From an uncultured Bacilli bacterium (lineage in GTDB: Bacteria; Bacillota_I; Bacilli_A; RF39; UBA660), in contig CAKOQM010000037.1 of NCBI GenBank assembly GCA_934101275.1, positions 1-12,793 on the forward strand: a stretch of 12,793 nt of DNA, in the 5' to 3' direction. Every line of letters starts with the position of its first letter. Within the stretch, counting starts at the first letter, position 1. The position numbers and the translations under genes are program-made. Positions 1 to 5,318 of this stretch are shown here, one piece after another. A model generated the notes under the pieces. The model had not been told where the DNA came from and did no database searches. It saw nothing but the letters and a program-made list of their open reading frames with translations.

Positions 1-18
1 CGTCACATTGGTGCGACG
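1..18 (-). other. Hairpin downstream of tRNA-Gly
   Basis: Read on the minus strand, positions 18 to 1 form a 7-bp stem (CGTCGCA paired with TGTGACG, one G-U pair) around a CCAA loop, 11 nt beyond the tRNA 3' end. It could be the stem of the tRNA terminator, but the T-run that would prove this lies outside the window. It could also be a processing hairpin. Confidence 0.35.
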
Positions 19-29
19 ATTTTATCTTA

Positions 30-104
30 TGGAGCAAATGAGGAGAATCGAACTCCCGTCTCAACCTTGGCAAGGTCGCGTTCTAGCCACTGAACCACAT
101 CTGC
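30..104 (-). tRNA. tRNA-Gly (anticodon GCC)
   Basis: Read on the minus strand, the gene begins GCAGATG at 104 and folds as a full cloverleaf. The acceptor stem pairs GCAGATG with CATTTGC. The D stem is GTTC/GAAC, and the anticodon stem is CGACC/GGTTG around the loop TTGCCAA. A 4-nt variable loop follows, then the T arm GGGAG-TTCGATT-CTCCT. The anticodon is GCC, which reads GGC and GGT glycine codons. The discriminator base is T, as is usual for bacterial tRNA-Gly, and CCA is encoded in the DNA (32-30). It is transcribed divergently from the gene at 188 through its own promoter (116-144). Confidence 0.95.
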
Positions 105-115
105 ATTGCACTAAT

Positions 116-144
116 AATATATCAAATATTAAAATAAATTGCAA
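116..144 (-). promoter_or_regulatory. SigA-type promoter of tRNA-Gly
   Basis: On the minus strand, TTGCAA (144-139), a 17-bp spacer and TATATT (121-116) with an extended TGA just upstream (124-122). Transcription would start near 109, about five bases before the mature tRNA end. The -35 hexamer is a perfect palindrome and is also the -35 of the opposite promoter. Confidence 0.7.
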
Positions 145-167
145 GACAAAATTTACTATGTTATAAT
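139..167 (+). promoter_or_regulatory. SigA-type promoter of the 188 gene
   Basis: TTGCAA (139-144), a 17-bp spacer and a perfect TATAAT (162-167) with an extended TG at 159-160. Spacing and start site (near 174) suit the ribosome binding site AAGGAG at 177-182. It shares its -35 hexamer with the divergent tRNA promoter. Confidence 0.75.
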
Positions 168-187
168 TGTTATCATAAGGAGCATGG

Positions 188-823
188 ATGGAAATGAAAA
201 AAAAATATAAAAAAGTTATTGCTGTTCTAGTTATTATTCTCTTTTTGGTATTTGGAGCCTTTGCTTATTATAAATTTTTCTCATCGAAGCCTGTTGAAAC
301 TCCTCTTAAAGAAGTGAAAGTGACCAATACAATCGAAAACTATGGATATAATTTAGAAGATCGAGATACTGATTTATATAAAGAAAAGTATGAACAGTTA
401 AAAAATATATTAAGTGACGAATCATATGACAAAGACGAATATATTAAAACAATTAGTGAACTTTTTATTATTGATCTTTTTACAATAGATAATAAAATAA
501 GTCGTTATGATGTTGGAGGAACAGAATTTATGTATTCTGGTGCTATGGCATCCTTTAAAGCATCTGTTGAAAATTCTCTTTATAAAACAGTAGAAAATGA
601 TCTGGATGACAATAGAAAACAACAATTGCCGGTTGTAAGCTCTATTGAAATTACAAATTACGAACCAATAACCTATGAAATGCCTGATCAAACAAAGGTG
701 GATGGATATAAAGTTAATTTGGATTGGCAATATGAGAAAGATTTAGGGTATGATGATTCTGGCGTCCTTATTGTGATTCCAGATGGTAATAAAATGGGTG
801 TTGTTTTTTATAAAGCTAGGTAA
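188..823 (+). CDS. Membrane-anchored extracytoplasmic protein, unknown function
   Basis: The protein has 211 aa: a short Lys-rich cytoplasmic start (MEMKKKYKK), one strong hydrophobic helix at about residues 10-30, then a soluble acidic domain of about 180 aa rich in Asp, Glu, Tyr and Lys. The topology is a signal-anchored protein with its bulk outside the membrane. There is no lipobox and no sortase motif. I do not recognise the family. The alternating helical first half (60-110) and strand-rich second half (150-210, ending GVVFYKAR) would fit a small alpha+beta fold such as NTF2-like, but that is a guess. ATG 188 lies 5 nt after AAGGAG; ATG 194 is a possible alternative, while ATG 184 is too close to the site. 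The next gene has its own promoter, so the two need not be co-transcribed. Confidence 0.8.
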   Translation: MEMKKKYKKVIAVLVIILFLVFGAFAYYKFFSSKPVETPLKEVKVTNTIENYGYNLEDRDTDLYKEKYEQLKNILSDESYDKDEYIKTISELFIIDLFTIDNKISRYDVGGTEFMYSGAMASFKASVENSLYKTVENDLDDNRKQQLPVVSSIEITNYEPITYEMPDQTKVDGYKVNLDWQYEKDLGYDDSGVLIVIPDGNKMGVVFYKAR

Positions 824-825
824 AC

Positions 826-854
826 TTGTATAAGAACGAGGTTTACGTTATAAT
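826..854 (+). promoter_or_regulatory. SigA-type promoter of the 875 gene
   Basis: TTGTAT (826-831), a 17-bp spacer and a perfect TATAAT (849-854), lying just after the stop codon of the preceding gene. Transcription would begin near 861, leaving a very short leader holding GGAG (865-868). Confidence 0.7.
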
Positions 855-874
855 AAAAAAGTGTGGAGATAATT

Positions 875-1540
875 ATGAAAAATAAAACAAAATCAACAAA
901 AAAAATAGTATTTAATTCAGCAATGCGTATAGCCATCTTTATTGTAGCAATTATAGTATTTGGAATAAGTACAAGTTACGCTTATTATGTAGCAAATATT
1001 AAAGGCCAAGCTGTGGTAGATGAGTCGAAAACGGCTACCCTAAATATTTCTACAACATTAGAGTCATCCCCAGCCATTTCAGCAAGTAAGATGTCTATTA
1101 TTGATGCTAGTGATTATTTGACAAAAGGCCAAAAGGTAGATTTTAATGTCACAAATGAGACAACAAGCAATGTTAAAGCTAAATATACTTTAAAACTTGT
1201 CGATATGAGTATTACTAAAAATTTATCGAGTAAATATTTTAAATATGCTATTATTATAAATGCTGGTACAGATAAAGAAAAAACTTTAACAGGTGATTTC
1301 TTAGATGAAACAAATATTGCACCTGAAGCTACAACAGTTACCAAAGAAGATCCTGAAACAGTTACTAATCTTACTAAAACATTAATTAGTGAAGAAGATG
1401 CCATGCTTTTAGATATAGGCTCTACAGACACATTAAGTTTCTATATTTGGATAGAAAATGATGATAATGTTGATCAATTATACTTAACAAATGGTAATTT
1501 TTCAGCTAAATTATCTTTAGATGCGTATCCTACGAAATGA
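875..1540 (+). CDS. Secreted/surface protein with SipW-type signal, TasA/camelysin-like
   Basis: The protein has 221 aa. A basic N-terminus (MKNKTKSTKK) is followed by a hydrophobic helix at about 17-34 ending ISTSYAYYVANIKG. This resembles the signals of SipW-processed TasA/camelysin-type proteins, with probable cleavage near the YAYY stretch. The rest (about 40-221) is Thr/Ser/Asn-rich, strand-rich and free of Cys, like a beta-sandwich surface protein. Similarity to TasA is inferred from architecture only; no M73/TasA catalytic or assembly residues can be assigned, and no sipW gene is visible. ATG 875 is chosen because GGAG lies at 865-868. An in-frame GTG at 863 would place the site inside the gene. 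The gene has its own promoter and terminator, so it is a monocistronic unit. Confidence 0.75.
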   Translation: MKNKTKSTKKIVFNSAMRIAIFIVAIIVFGISTSYAYYVANIKGQAVVDESKTATLNISTTLESSPAISASKMSIIDASDYLTKGQKVDFNVTNETTSNVKAKYTLKLVDMSITKNLSSKYFKYAIIINAGTDKEKTLTGDFLDETNIAPEATTVTKEDPETVTNLTKTLISEEDAMLLDIGSTDTLSFYIWIENDDNVDQLYLTNGNFSAKLSLDAYPTK

Positions 1541-1562
1541 GACCAATAGGTCTTTTTATTTT
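1539..1562 (+). terminator. Intrinsic terminator of the 875 gene
   Basis: AGACC (1540-1544), loop AATA, GGTCT (1549-1553), then TTTTTATTTT. A G-T pair (1539/1554) can extend the stem. The last bases of the stop codon TGA (1538-1540) form the foot of the stem. Confidence 0.8.
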
Positions 1563-1600
1563 GCTGAAATTATGTTATCCTTTTAACGGTGATGTTGTTT

Positions 1601-2374
1601 ATGAAATTGGGAGCTTTATTATTAACGTTATTAAGCGGTTTATTTTTTGGGCTTGGATTTTTAATTGTAAAATTTACTAAAAACAAAAAAAATCTTACAG
1701 TTATTGCTAATAGTATGGCGTTTGTTATTTTAATTGGAATGCTTTTTTTAGACTTGATGCCAGAAATTATTGAAATTTCAGAAAATGTTAATGCTACAAA
1801 AAGTGTAAAAATATTTTTGATAATATTTTTTATAATTATAGGTATGAGTATTTTGAAAATTTTTGATATCTTTTTGCCACATCATACGCATCATCATACA
1901 GAGAAAGAGCACAACTTAAAAGAACATAATAATCATAGCTTACATATTGGTATTATTATGAGTTTGTCTCTTGTTTTGCACAATATTTTAGAAGGAATGA
2001 GTTTATATATTATTGCTAAAGAATCCTGGACATCCGGTTTACTTATTTCATTAGGTGTAGGATTTCACAATTTACCTCTTGGAATAGAAATTGGTAGTAA
2101 TTTGATGAATCATTCTGATCTCAAAAAAACAAAATATCTTTTAGGGATTCTTATGCTATCCACTTTCTTAGGTGGTTTTGGCCTTTATCTTTTAAATGTA
2201 GAAATTAATGATTTTGTTTTGCTTTTATTTATCTCAGTTGCAACGGGAATGATCTTATATTTATCATTATTTGAATTATTAAAAGAAGTTTTTAATTATA
2301 TAAAAAATAAATATACATATGTTGGTGCTTTTGTAGGGATCATAATTTTGTTATTAATGACAATTTTAGAATAA
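1601..2374 (+). CDS. ZIP-family divalent metal transporter
   Basis: The protein has 257 aa and about eight membrane helices, in the usual size range for bacterial ZIP (ZupT/GufA-like) proteins, which move Zn2+ or other divalent metals into the cytoplasm. Both signature helices of the metal site are present: LVLHNILEG (H127, N128, E131, G132) in TM4 and GVGFHNLPLG (H156, N157, P159, G161) in TM5. The DLMPE motif is at 51-55. A His-rich cytoplasmic loop lies between TM3 and TM4 (residues 94-115, at least nine His), typical of metal sensing or capture. ATG 1601 is preferred because GGTGAT (1588-1593) sits 7 nt upstream. In-frame GTG 1589 and ATG 1592 would overlap that site. The promoter is weak or unclear; TGTTATCCT at 1573-1581 could be an extended -10. 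The metal specificity cannot be read from sequence. Confidence 0.9.
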   Translation: MKLGALLLTLLSGLFFGLGFLIVKFTKNKKNLTVIANSMAFVILIGMLFLDLMPEIIEISENVNATKSVKIFLIIFFIIIGMSILKIFDIFLPHHTHHHTEKEHNLKEHNNHSLHIGIIMSLSLVLHNILEGMSLYIIAKESWTSGLLISLGVGFHNLPLGIEIGSNLMNHSDLKKTKYLLGILMLSTFLGGFGLYLLNVEINDFVLLLFISVATGMILYLSLFELLKEVFNYIKNKYTYVGAFVGIIILLLMTILE

Positions 2375-2385
2375 TTATGTATAAT
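2357..2385 (+). promoter_or_regulatory. SigA-type promoter of the yebC-family gene
   Basis: ATGACA (2357-2362), a 17-bp spacer and a perfect TATAAT (2380-2385). The -35 lies inside the last codons of the ZIP gene. There is no terminator between the two genes, so readthrough from the ZIP gene may add to expression. Confidence 0.75.
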
Positions 2386-2414
2386 ATCTAAGAAAAAGAA
2401 GGAGATGTTTATTT

Positions 2415-3131
2415 ATGGGAAGAGCTTATGAAGTAAGAAAAGCAAGTATTCAAAAAACGGGTGCTCAAAAAGCCAAACTTTATACAAACTATGCGAAAGA
2501 GATTTATTTAACAGCCAAGAAGGGAAGTCCTGATGTAGAAAGTAATGTTGCCTTAAAAAGACTTGTTGAAAAGGCAAAAAAAGAACAAGTTCCAAGTGAT
2601 ATTATTAATCGTGCCATCGATAAAGCTAAAGGTATGGGTGGAGAAGACTATGAAGTCGTTACTTACGAAGGCTTTGGACCTGGTGCTTCAACCCTTATCA
2701 TAAGAACTTTAACGGATAATGTGAATCGTACGGTTGGAATGGTAAGAGCGGCTTTTAATAAAGTTCATAAAAGCTTAGGAGTAAATAACTCTGTTTCTTA
2801 TAACTATGATTACCTTGCTTTAATAGGCATTAAAACAGATGATGAAGAAATGATTTTTAATGCTCTTTTAGAAGCTAGTATTGAACCTGTTGATTTTGAA
2901 TATGAAGATGGCCTTGTTTTAATATCTGTTCATCCAGGTGAACACAATAAAGTAAAGGATATCTTAGAAAGTCTTATTCCAAATGTCAATTATGAAATTG
3001 ACGAAGAAGGAATGTATGCTAAAGAAAAAATCACCTTAGAAGGTGAAGATTTAGAAACTTTCCAAAAATTGTATAAAATGTTAGATGAAATTGATGATGT
3101 CACTGACATTTATCATAATGTTATTTTATAG
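2415..3131 (+). CDS. yebC: YebC/PmpR/TACO1-family protein, YebC2 (YeeN) clade
   Basis: The protein has 238 aa, full length for the family. It begins MGRAYEVRKAS rather than the MAGHSKWxNI of classical YebC, which places it with the YeeN/YebC2 branch. The Lys-rich N-terminal helical domain (1-75, with KEIYLTAKKG and EKAKKEQVPSDIINRAIDKA) is followed by the conserved YEGFGPG (84-90) and TDNVNRT, then two alpha/beta domains, ending in the typical IYHNV. Family members were long annotated as DNA-binding regulators. Recent work on YebC, YebC2 and mitochondrial TACO1 assigns them a ribosome-associated role in relieving stalling at proline-rich stretches, so a translation role is the better reading. 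AAGGAGAT (2399-2406) lies upstream of ATG 2415. The gene has its own promoter and terminator. Confidence 0.92.
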   Translation: MGRAYEVRKASIQKTGAQKAKLYTNYAKEIYLTAKKGSPDVESNVALKRLVEKAKKEQVPSDIINRAIDKAKGMGGEDYEVVTYEGFGPGASTLIIRTLTDNVNRTVGMVRAAFNKVHKSLGVNNSVSYNYDYLALIGIKTDDEEMIFNALLEASIEPVDFEYEDGLVLISVHPGEHNKVKDILESLIPNVNYEIDEEGMYAKEKITLEGEDLETFQKLYKMLDEIDDVTDIYHNVIL

Positions 3132-3151
3132 CCTTAAAAAAGGCTTTTTTT
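3131..3151 (+). terminator. Intrinsic terminator of the yebC-family gene
   Basis: GCCTT (3131-3135), loop AAAA, AAGGC (3140-3144), then seven T. The first stem base is the last base of the stop codon TAG (3129-3131). Confidence 0.9.
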
Positions 3152-3156
3152 GTGGC

Positions 3157-3182
3157 AAAAAAAAGAATCCATTAAGATTCTT
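3157..3182 (-). terminator. Intrinsic terminator of prsA
   Basis: On the minus strand, AAGAATC (3182-3176), loop TTAATG, GATTCTT (3169-3163), then a continuous T-run down to 3157. The upstream arm begins inside the stop codon (3183-3181). It stands back to back with the yebC terminator, so each convergent unit has its own hairpin. Confidence 0.88.
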
Positions 3183-4188
3183 AGTTACTGCTATTACTTT
3201 TAGCATTTGCAATTTGATTAGCAATATAATTTGAATATTGTTTTTTAATATCTTCATCTAAAATATCCATACCATATTTCTTTCTTAATTCATCCATGGC
3301 TGTTACACGAATAGTCGCGTCATCATTAATTTTTTCATTTGCTAAAGTTTTTTGTATTTCGTCTTTTTTATCATCATAACTAGGTTTTTCGCTTGAAGAT
3401 TCACGGTAAATAACATGATATCCAAGTTCTGTTGTGATGATAGAGGTTGAATAAGCCCCATCTTTTAAGCTACGGGCAGCCTTTAAAAGTTCATCATATG
3501 AGCTTGATAAAGTTCCTGTATTAATTGCACCAAGACTACCACCATTATTTTTAGTAGCCTCATCATCTGAATATTCTTTAGCTAATTCTTTAAATGTCGC
3601 TAATTTATCTTCAGCAGCATTTAATTTAGAAATAATATCATTTACTTTATTTTTGGCTTCATTTTCTAATTTTGTTTTATCATCAGCACTTGTGCTATCT
3701 GTTACACCTGTTTTAATTAAAATATGATCAACGGTAACATCACCGTAAATATTTTTTTCATAATAAGATTTCATTGCATTTTCAGAAACTAATGTTTTAG
3801 CATAATCTAAAATAGCTTTTTGTTGTAAATTATTCAAATAAACATAGTTTGTATAATTGTCTTTGCTACCAAAATATTGAGTAATATAAGTTTCACCATA
3901 AGAACTAATCATAGATTTTGTAGTGCTTTCGGCATTTTTCTTAGCTGTTTCCAAATCATTAGGATACTCTTGTTCTAAAATCTTTGTATCCATTAAAGAA
4001 ATAATACTATCAAGAGCATAGTTTTCTTTCATTTTATTGTATAAATCGTTGGCCGAAATGGCTTCGGTACCTTCATTAAAGTTTACAACGGCTTGAGATC
4101 CATCACTTAAAGTAGGATAATTTTTTGTACAACCACACATCATAAAAGCACAAGCCCCCAAGATAAGAATTTTTTTTGTTTTATTCAT
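3181..4188 (-). CDS. prsA: PrsA-like foldase lipoprotein (parvulin-type peptidyl-prolyl isomerase)
   Basis: The protein has 335 aa. The signal peptide (MNKTKKILILGACAFMMCGC) ends in a lipobox-like MCGC with lipidated Cys20, so the protein should be anchored outside the membrane. A helical chaperone region (about 40-145) is followed by the PPIC/parvulin domain (about 150-265): DVTVDHILIK at its start, FKELAKEYSDDEATKNNGGSL in the middle, and ELGYHVIYR at the end. A helical C-terminus with an Asn/Ser-rich tail follows. PrsA helps exported proteins fold, and in Bacillus it supports PBPs, which fits the class A PBP about 4 kb away. AGGAG (4204-4200) lies 11 nt from the ATG, slightly long. The gene is monocistronic with its own promoter and terminator. 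The lipobox is non-canonical at -2 (Cys). Confidence 0.88.
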   Translation of the reverse strand: MNKTKKILILGACAFMMCGCTKNYPTLSDGSQAVVNFNEGTEAISANDLYNKMKENYALDSIISLMDTKILEQEYPNDLETAKKNAESTTKSMISSYGETYITQYFGSKDNYTNYVYLNNLQQKAILDYAKTLVSENAMKSYYEKNIYGDVTVDHILIKTGVTDSTSADDKTKLENEAKNKVNDIISKLNAAEDKLATFKELAKEYSDDEATKNNGGSLGAINTGTLSSSYDELLKAARSLKDGAYSTSIITTELGYHVIYRESSSEKPSYDDKKDEIQKTLANEKINDDATIRVTAMDELRKKYGMDILDEDIKKQYSNYIANQIANAKSNSSN

Positions 4189-4223
4189 GTTTCAATCGTC
4201 TCCTATTCCATAAAAACAATAAT

Positions 4224-4252
4224 ATTATAGCAATTTGCTCATCATTATTCAA
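4224..4252 (-). promoter_or_regulatory. SigA-type promoter of prsA
   Basis: On the minus strand, TTGAAT (4252-4247), a 17-bp spacer and a perfect TATAAT (4229-4224). It faces away from the small-peptide locus at 4323 without overlapping it. Confidence 0.7.
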
Positions 4253-4262
4253 GAGAATGAGG

Positions 4263-4294
4263 CACCAAAAGAAAAATAAGCCATAAACTATAAT
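4263..4294 (+). promoter_or_regulatory. Promoter of the YjcZ-like pair, sigma-K-like
   Basis: Position 4282-4290 reads CATAAACTA, matching the CATANNNTA -10 of mother-cell sigma-K promoters, and CACC (4263-4266) gives the -35 AC 16 bases upstream. A perfect SigA -10, TATAAT, overlaps at 4289-4294 but has no recognisable -35. Either reading puts the start a few bases before the ribosome binding site at 4308-4318. Confidence 0.5.
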
Positions 4295-4322
4295 TGAAAA
4301 GACAAATAAAGGAGGGAGTTTT

Positions 4323-4409
4323 ATGAACTACTGTGAAAATGGAATTGGTCCTGCAATCATTTTAGTATTATTCATTTTACTTATTTTAATTGTTGGAGCG
4401 TTCATTTAG
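4323..4409 (+). CDS. Tiny YjcZ/SscA-type transmembrane peptide (28 aa)
   Basis: The gene encodes a 28-aa peptide. A polar head (MNYCENGIG) is followed by one hydrophobic helix (PAIILVLFILLILIVGAFI). This closely matches the pattern of the YjcZ/SscA tiny membrane-peptide family of Bacilli, typically a short Gly/Tyr head followed by FxLIVVLFILLIIVGA. In Bacillus subtilis several members are made during sporulation, and SscA is needed for spore coat assembly. An unusually strong ribosome binding site (AAAGGAGGGAG, 4308-4318) precedes the ATG. A second similar peptide follows 22 nt later, so both should be on one transcript. The coding evidence is the strong site, the family-like sequence and the tandem arrangement. 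The function is inferred from family resemblance. Confidence 0.75.
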   Translation: MNYCENGIGPAIILVLFILLILIVGAFI

Positions 4410-4431
4410 TCTTTAATAAAGGAGGTGCCTT

Positions 4432-4554
4432 ATGAGTTGTTGCAAAAAACAAGGATCAACAGAATGTGGAAATACTAACTTCATGAATGGGGCTTTTATT
4501 ATCCTTATTCTGTATATCTTACTTGCAATCATTCTTGGCGGCGTTTTATTTTAA
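4432..4554 (+). CDS. Tiny YjcZ-like transmembrane peptide (40 aa)
   Basis: The gene encodes a 40-aa peptide. The head is Cys-containing and polar (MSCCKKQGSTECGNTNFMNG, three Cys), followed by one hydrophobic helix (AFIILILYILLAIILGGVLF). It has the same plan as the preceding peptide and is likely a paralogue of the YjcZ type, though it is further from the family consensus. AAAGGAGGTG (4418-4427), an almost perfect anti-SD match, lies 4-5 nt before ATG 4432. An intrinsic terminator begins inside the stop codon, which closes the two-gene unit. The Cys-rich head could be lipid-modified, cross-linked or metal binding; nothing in the sequence decides this. Confidence 0.7.
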   Translation: MSCCKKQGSTECGNTNFMNGAFIILILYILLAIILGGVLF

Positions 4555-4578
4555 AGAAGGCATTGTCCTTCTTTTTTT
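4553..4578 (+). terminator. Intrinsic terminator of the YjcZ-like pair
   Basis: AAAGAAGG (4553-4560), loop CATTGT, CCTTCTTT (4567-4574), with the T-run continuing to 4578. The stem starts within the TAA stop codon (4552-4554). Confidence 0.88.
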
Positions 4579-4693
4579 AAATTTATGTCAATTTTATAAA
4601 ATGATCTATAAATATGTAGCAAAATATAAAAAATAGTAGGAGAATTTAAAAAAATTAGTCTTTAAATGAATACGAATTATCTATTTTGGTCAT

Positions 4694-4722
4694 TTGTTTT
4701 CTTTTCTATAACGTGTTTTAAT
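4694..4722 (+). promoter_or_regulatory. Probable promoter of the 4746 gene
   Basis: TTTAAT (4717-4722) with an extended TG at 4714-4715 forms a good -10. The -35, TTGTTT (4694-4699) at 17 bp, is poor, so the extended element would carry the promoter. The rest of the intergenic region (4579-4693) is AT-rich with no other feature I can support. Confidence 0.45.
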
Positions 4723-4745
4723 AGCGTCATGGAAAGGAAATTACT

Positions 4746-5042
4746 ATGCCAAATGTGAATATTTTATGTTGTTATGAAGATAAACCTATCTTTCTTTATA
4801 ATCCTATTGAAAAAGTTTCTTACCAAACTGTTATTATTAATTATGTTAATAAAACTAAGAATAAATGGGCAGAGAGGCAGCTTTTTCAAAAGGGGTATGT
4901 TTCTTTTTTATATATTGAAATACAATTAAAACAAACCAAAAAAAGATTAGAAAAACATATGACTCCCAAGAAAGAACTTGATAAATGGTGTTTATCTTTT
5001 TTAGAAATGATATTACAATCGCAAAAAAATGAAACGAATTAA
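4746..5042 (+). CDS. Orphan 98-aa protein, unknown function
   Basis: The protein has 98 aa with no signal peptide and no membrane helix. The N-terminal half (MPNVNILCCYEDKPIFLYNP to about residue 35) looks strand-rich. The C-terminal half (about 55-95) is a strongly basic, probably helical segment (QLKQTKKRLEKH, then KKELDKWCLSFLEMILQSQK). I do not recognise a family. The start is supported by AAAGGAAA (4733-4740) six bases upstream and by the promoter-like sequence before it. There is no clear terminator before cse60 87 bp downstream, so the two may be co-transcribed. The position between two sporulation-type loci makes a sporulation role possible, but nothing in the protein itself shows this. 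Confidence 0.65.
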   Translation: MPNVNILCCYEDKPIFLYNPIEKVSYQTVIINYVNKTKNKWAERQLFQKGYVSFLYIEIQLKQTKKRLEKHMTPKKELDKWCLSFLEMILQSQKNETN

Positions 5043-5128
5043 TTTAAATGCCTGTTGCTAAATTATTAATTATTCGACAAAATAATTGACCTTTATATGC
5101 TTTAATAAAATAAAGAAAGGGTTTGGCT

Positions 5129-5308
5129 ATGAAGGTAAAGTGTTTTGATGAAAATACAGAAAAAGACTTAGAAGGAAAAATTAATATCTTTTTAAGTGGT
5201 TTAACTGGTGATATAATAGATATCAAGTATGAAGTCGCGATTGGGATTCAAGGTGAGGATCAAATCTATTGCTTTTCCGCTATGGTGATTTATTATGAAA
5301 AAGAATAG
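5129..5308 (+). CDS. cse60: Cse60-family sporulation protein
   Basis: The protein has 59 aa, the normal length for Cse60. It follows the family pattern: MKVKCFDENTEKDLEGKIN at the start, a central DIIDIKYEVA, and the diagnostic QIYCFSAMVIYY near the end. In Bacillus subtilis cse60 is under sigma-E, the early mother-cell factor; its biochemical role is unknown. ATG 5129 is chosen over the in-frame TTG at 5123 because AAAGGG (5116-5121) lies 7 nt upstream. The stop codon overlaps the ribosome binding site of the flippase gene, so the two genes are probably translated from one message. The 5043-5128 leader holds TTGACC at 5086-5091 but no well-spaced -10 and no clear sigma-E motif. Confidence 0.78.
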   Translation: MKVKCFDENTEKDLEGKINIFLSGLTGDIIDIKYEVAIGIQGEDQIYCFSAMVIYYEKE

Positions 5309-5318
5309 GTGGTTAAAA

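Noticed and set aside
1..29. Second tRNA at the left edge
   Set aside because: The GCACCA-like end on the minus strand suggested a tRNA 3' tail, but the bases do not form an acceptor or T arm, and a simple hairpin explains them better.
422..730. Minus-strand open frame of about 100 codons inside the 188 gene
   Set aside because: It is antisense to a gene with a consensus promoter and ribosome binding site, has no start signals of its own, and gives a Cys/Ile/Phe-rich composition typical of reverse-strand reading.
1114..1431. Minus-strand open frame of 105 codons inside the 875 gene
   Set aside because: Shadow frame opposite a well-supported gene; no ribosome binding site and no family resemblance.
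4666..4758. A 30-codon hydrophobic frame starting ATG 4666 (MNTNYLFWSFVFFS...)
   Set aside because: There is no ribosome binding site at usable distance (GGAG at 4639 is far upstream), it runs through the promoter and start of the 4746 gene, and the TM look comes from T-rich DNA.
5068..5087. AATTATT / AATAATT inverted repeat before cse60
   Set aside because: All-AT arms of 7 bp with no T-run and no known operator match; expected often by chance in DNA this AT-rich.
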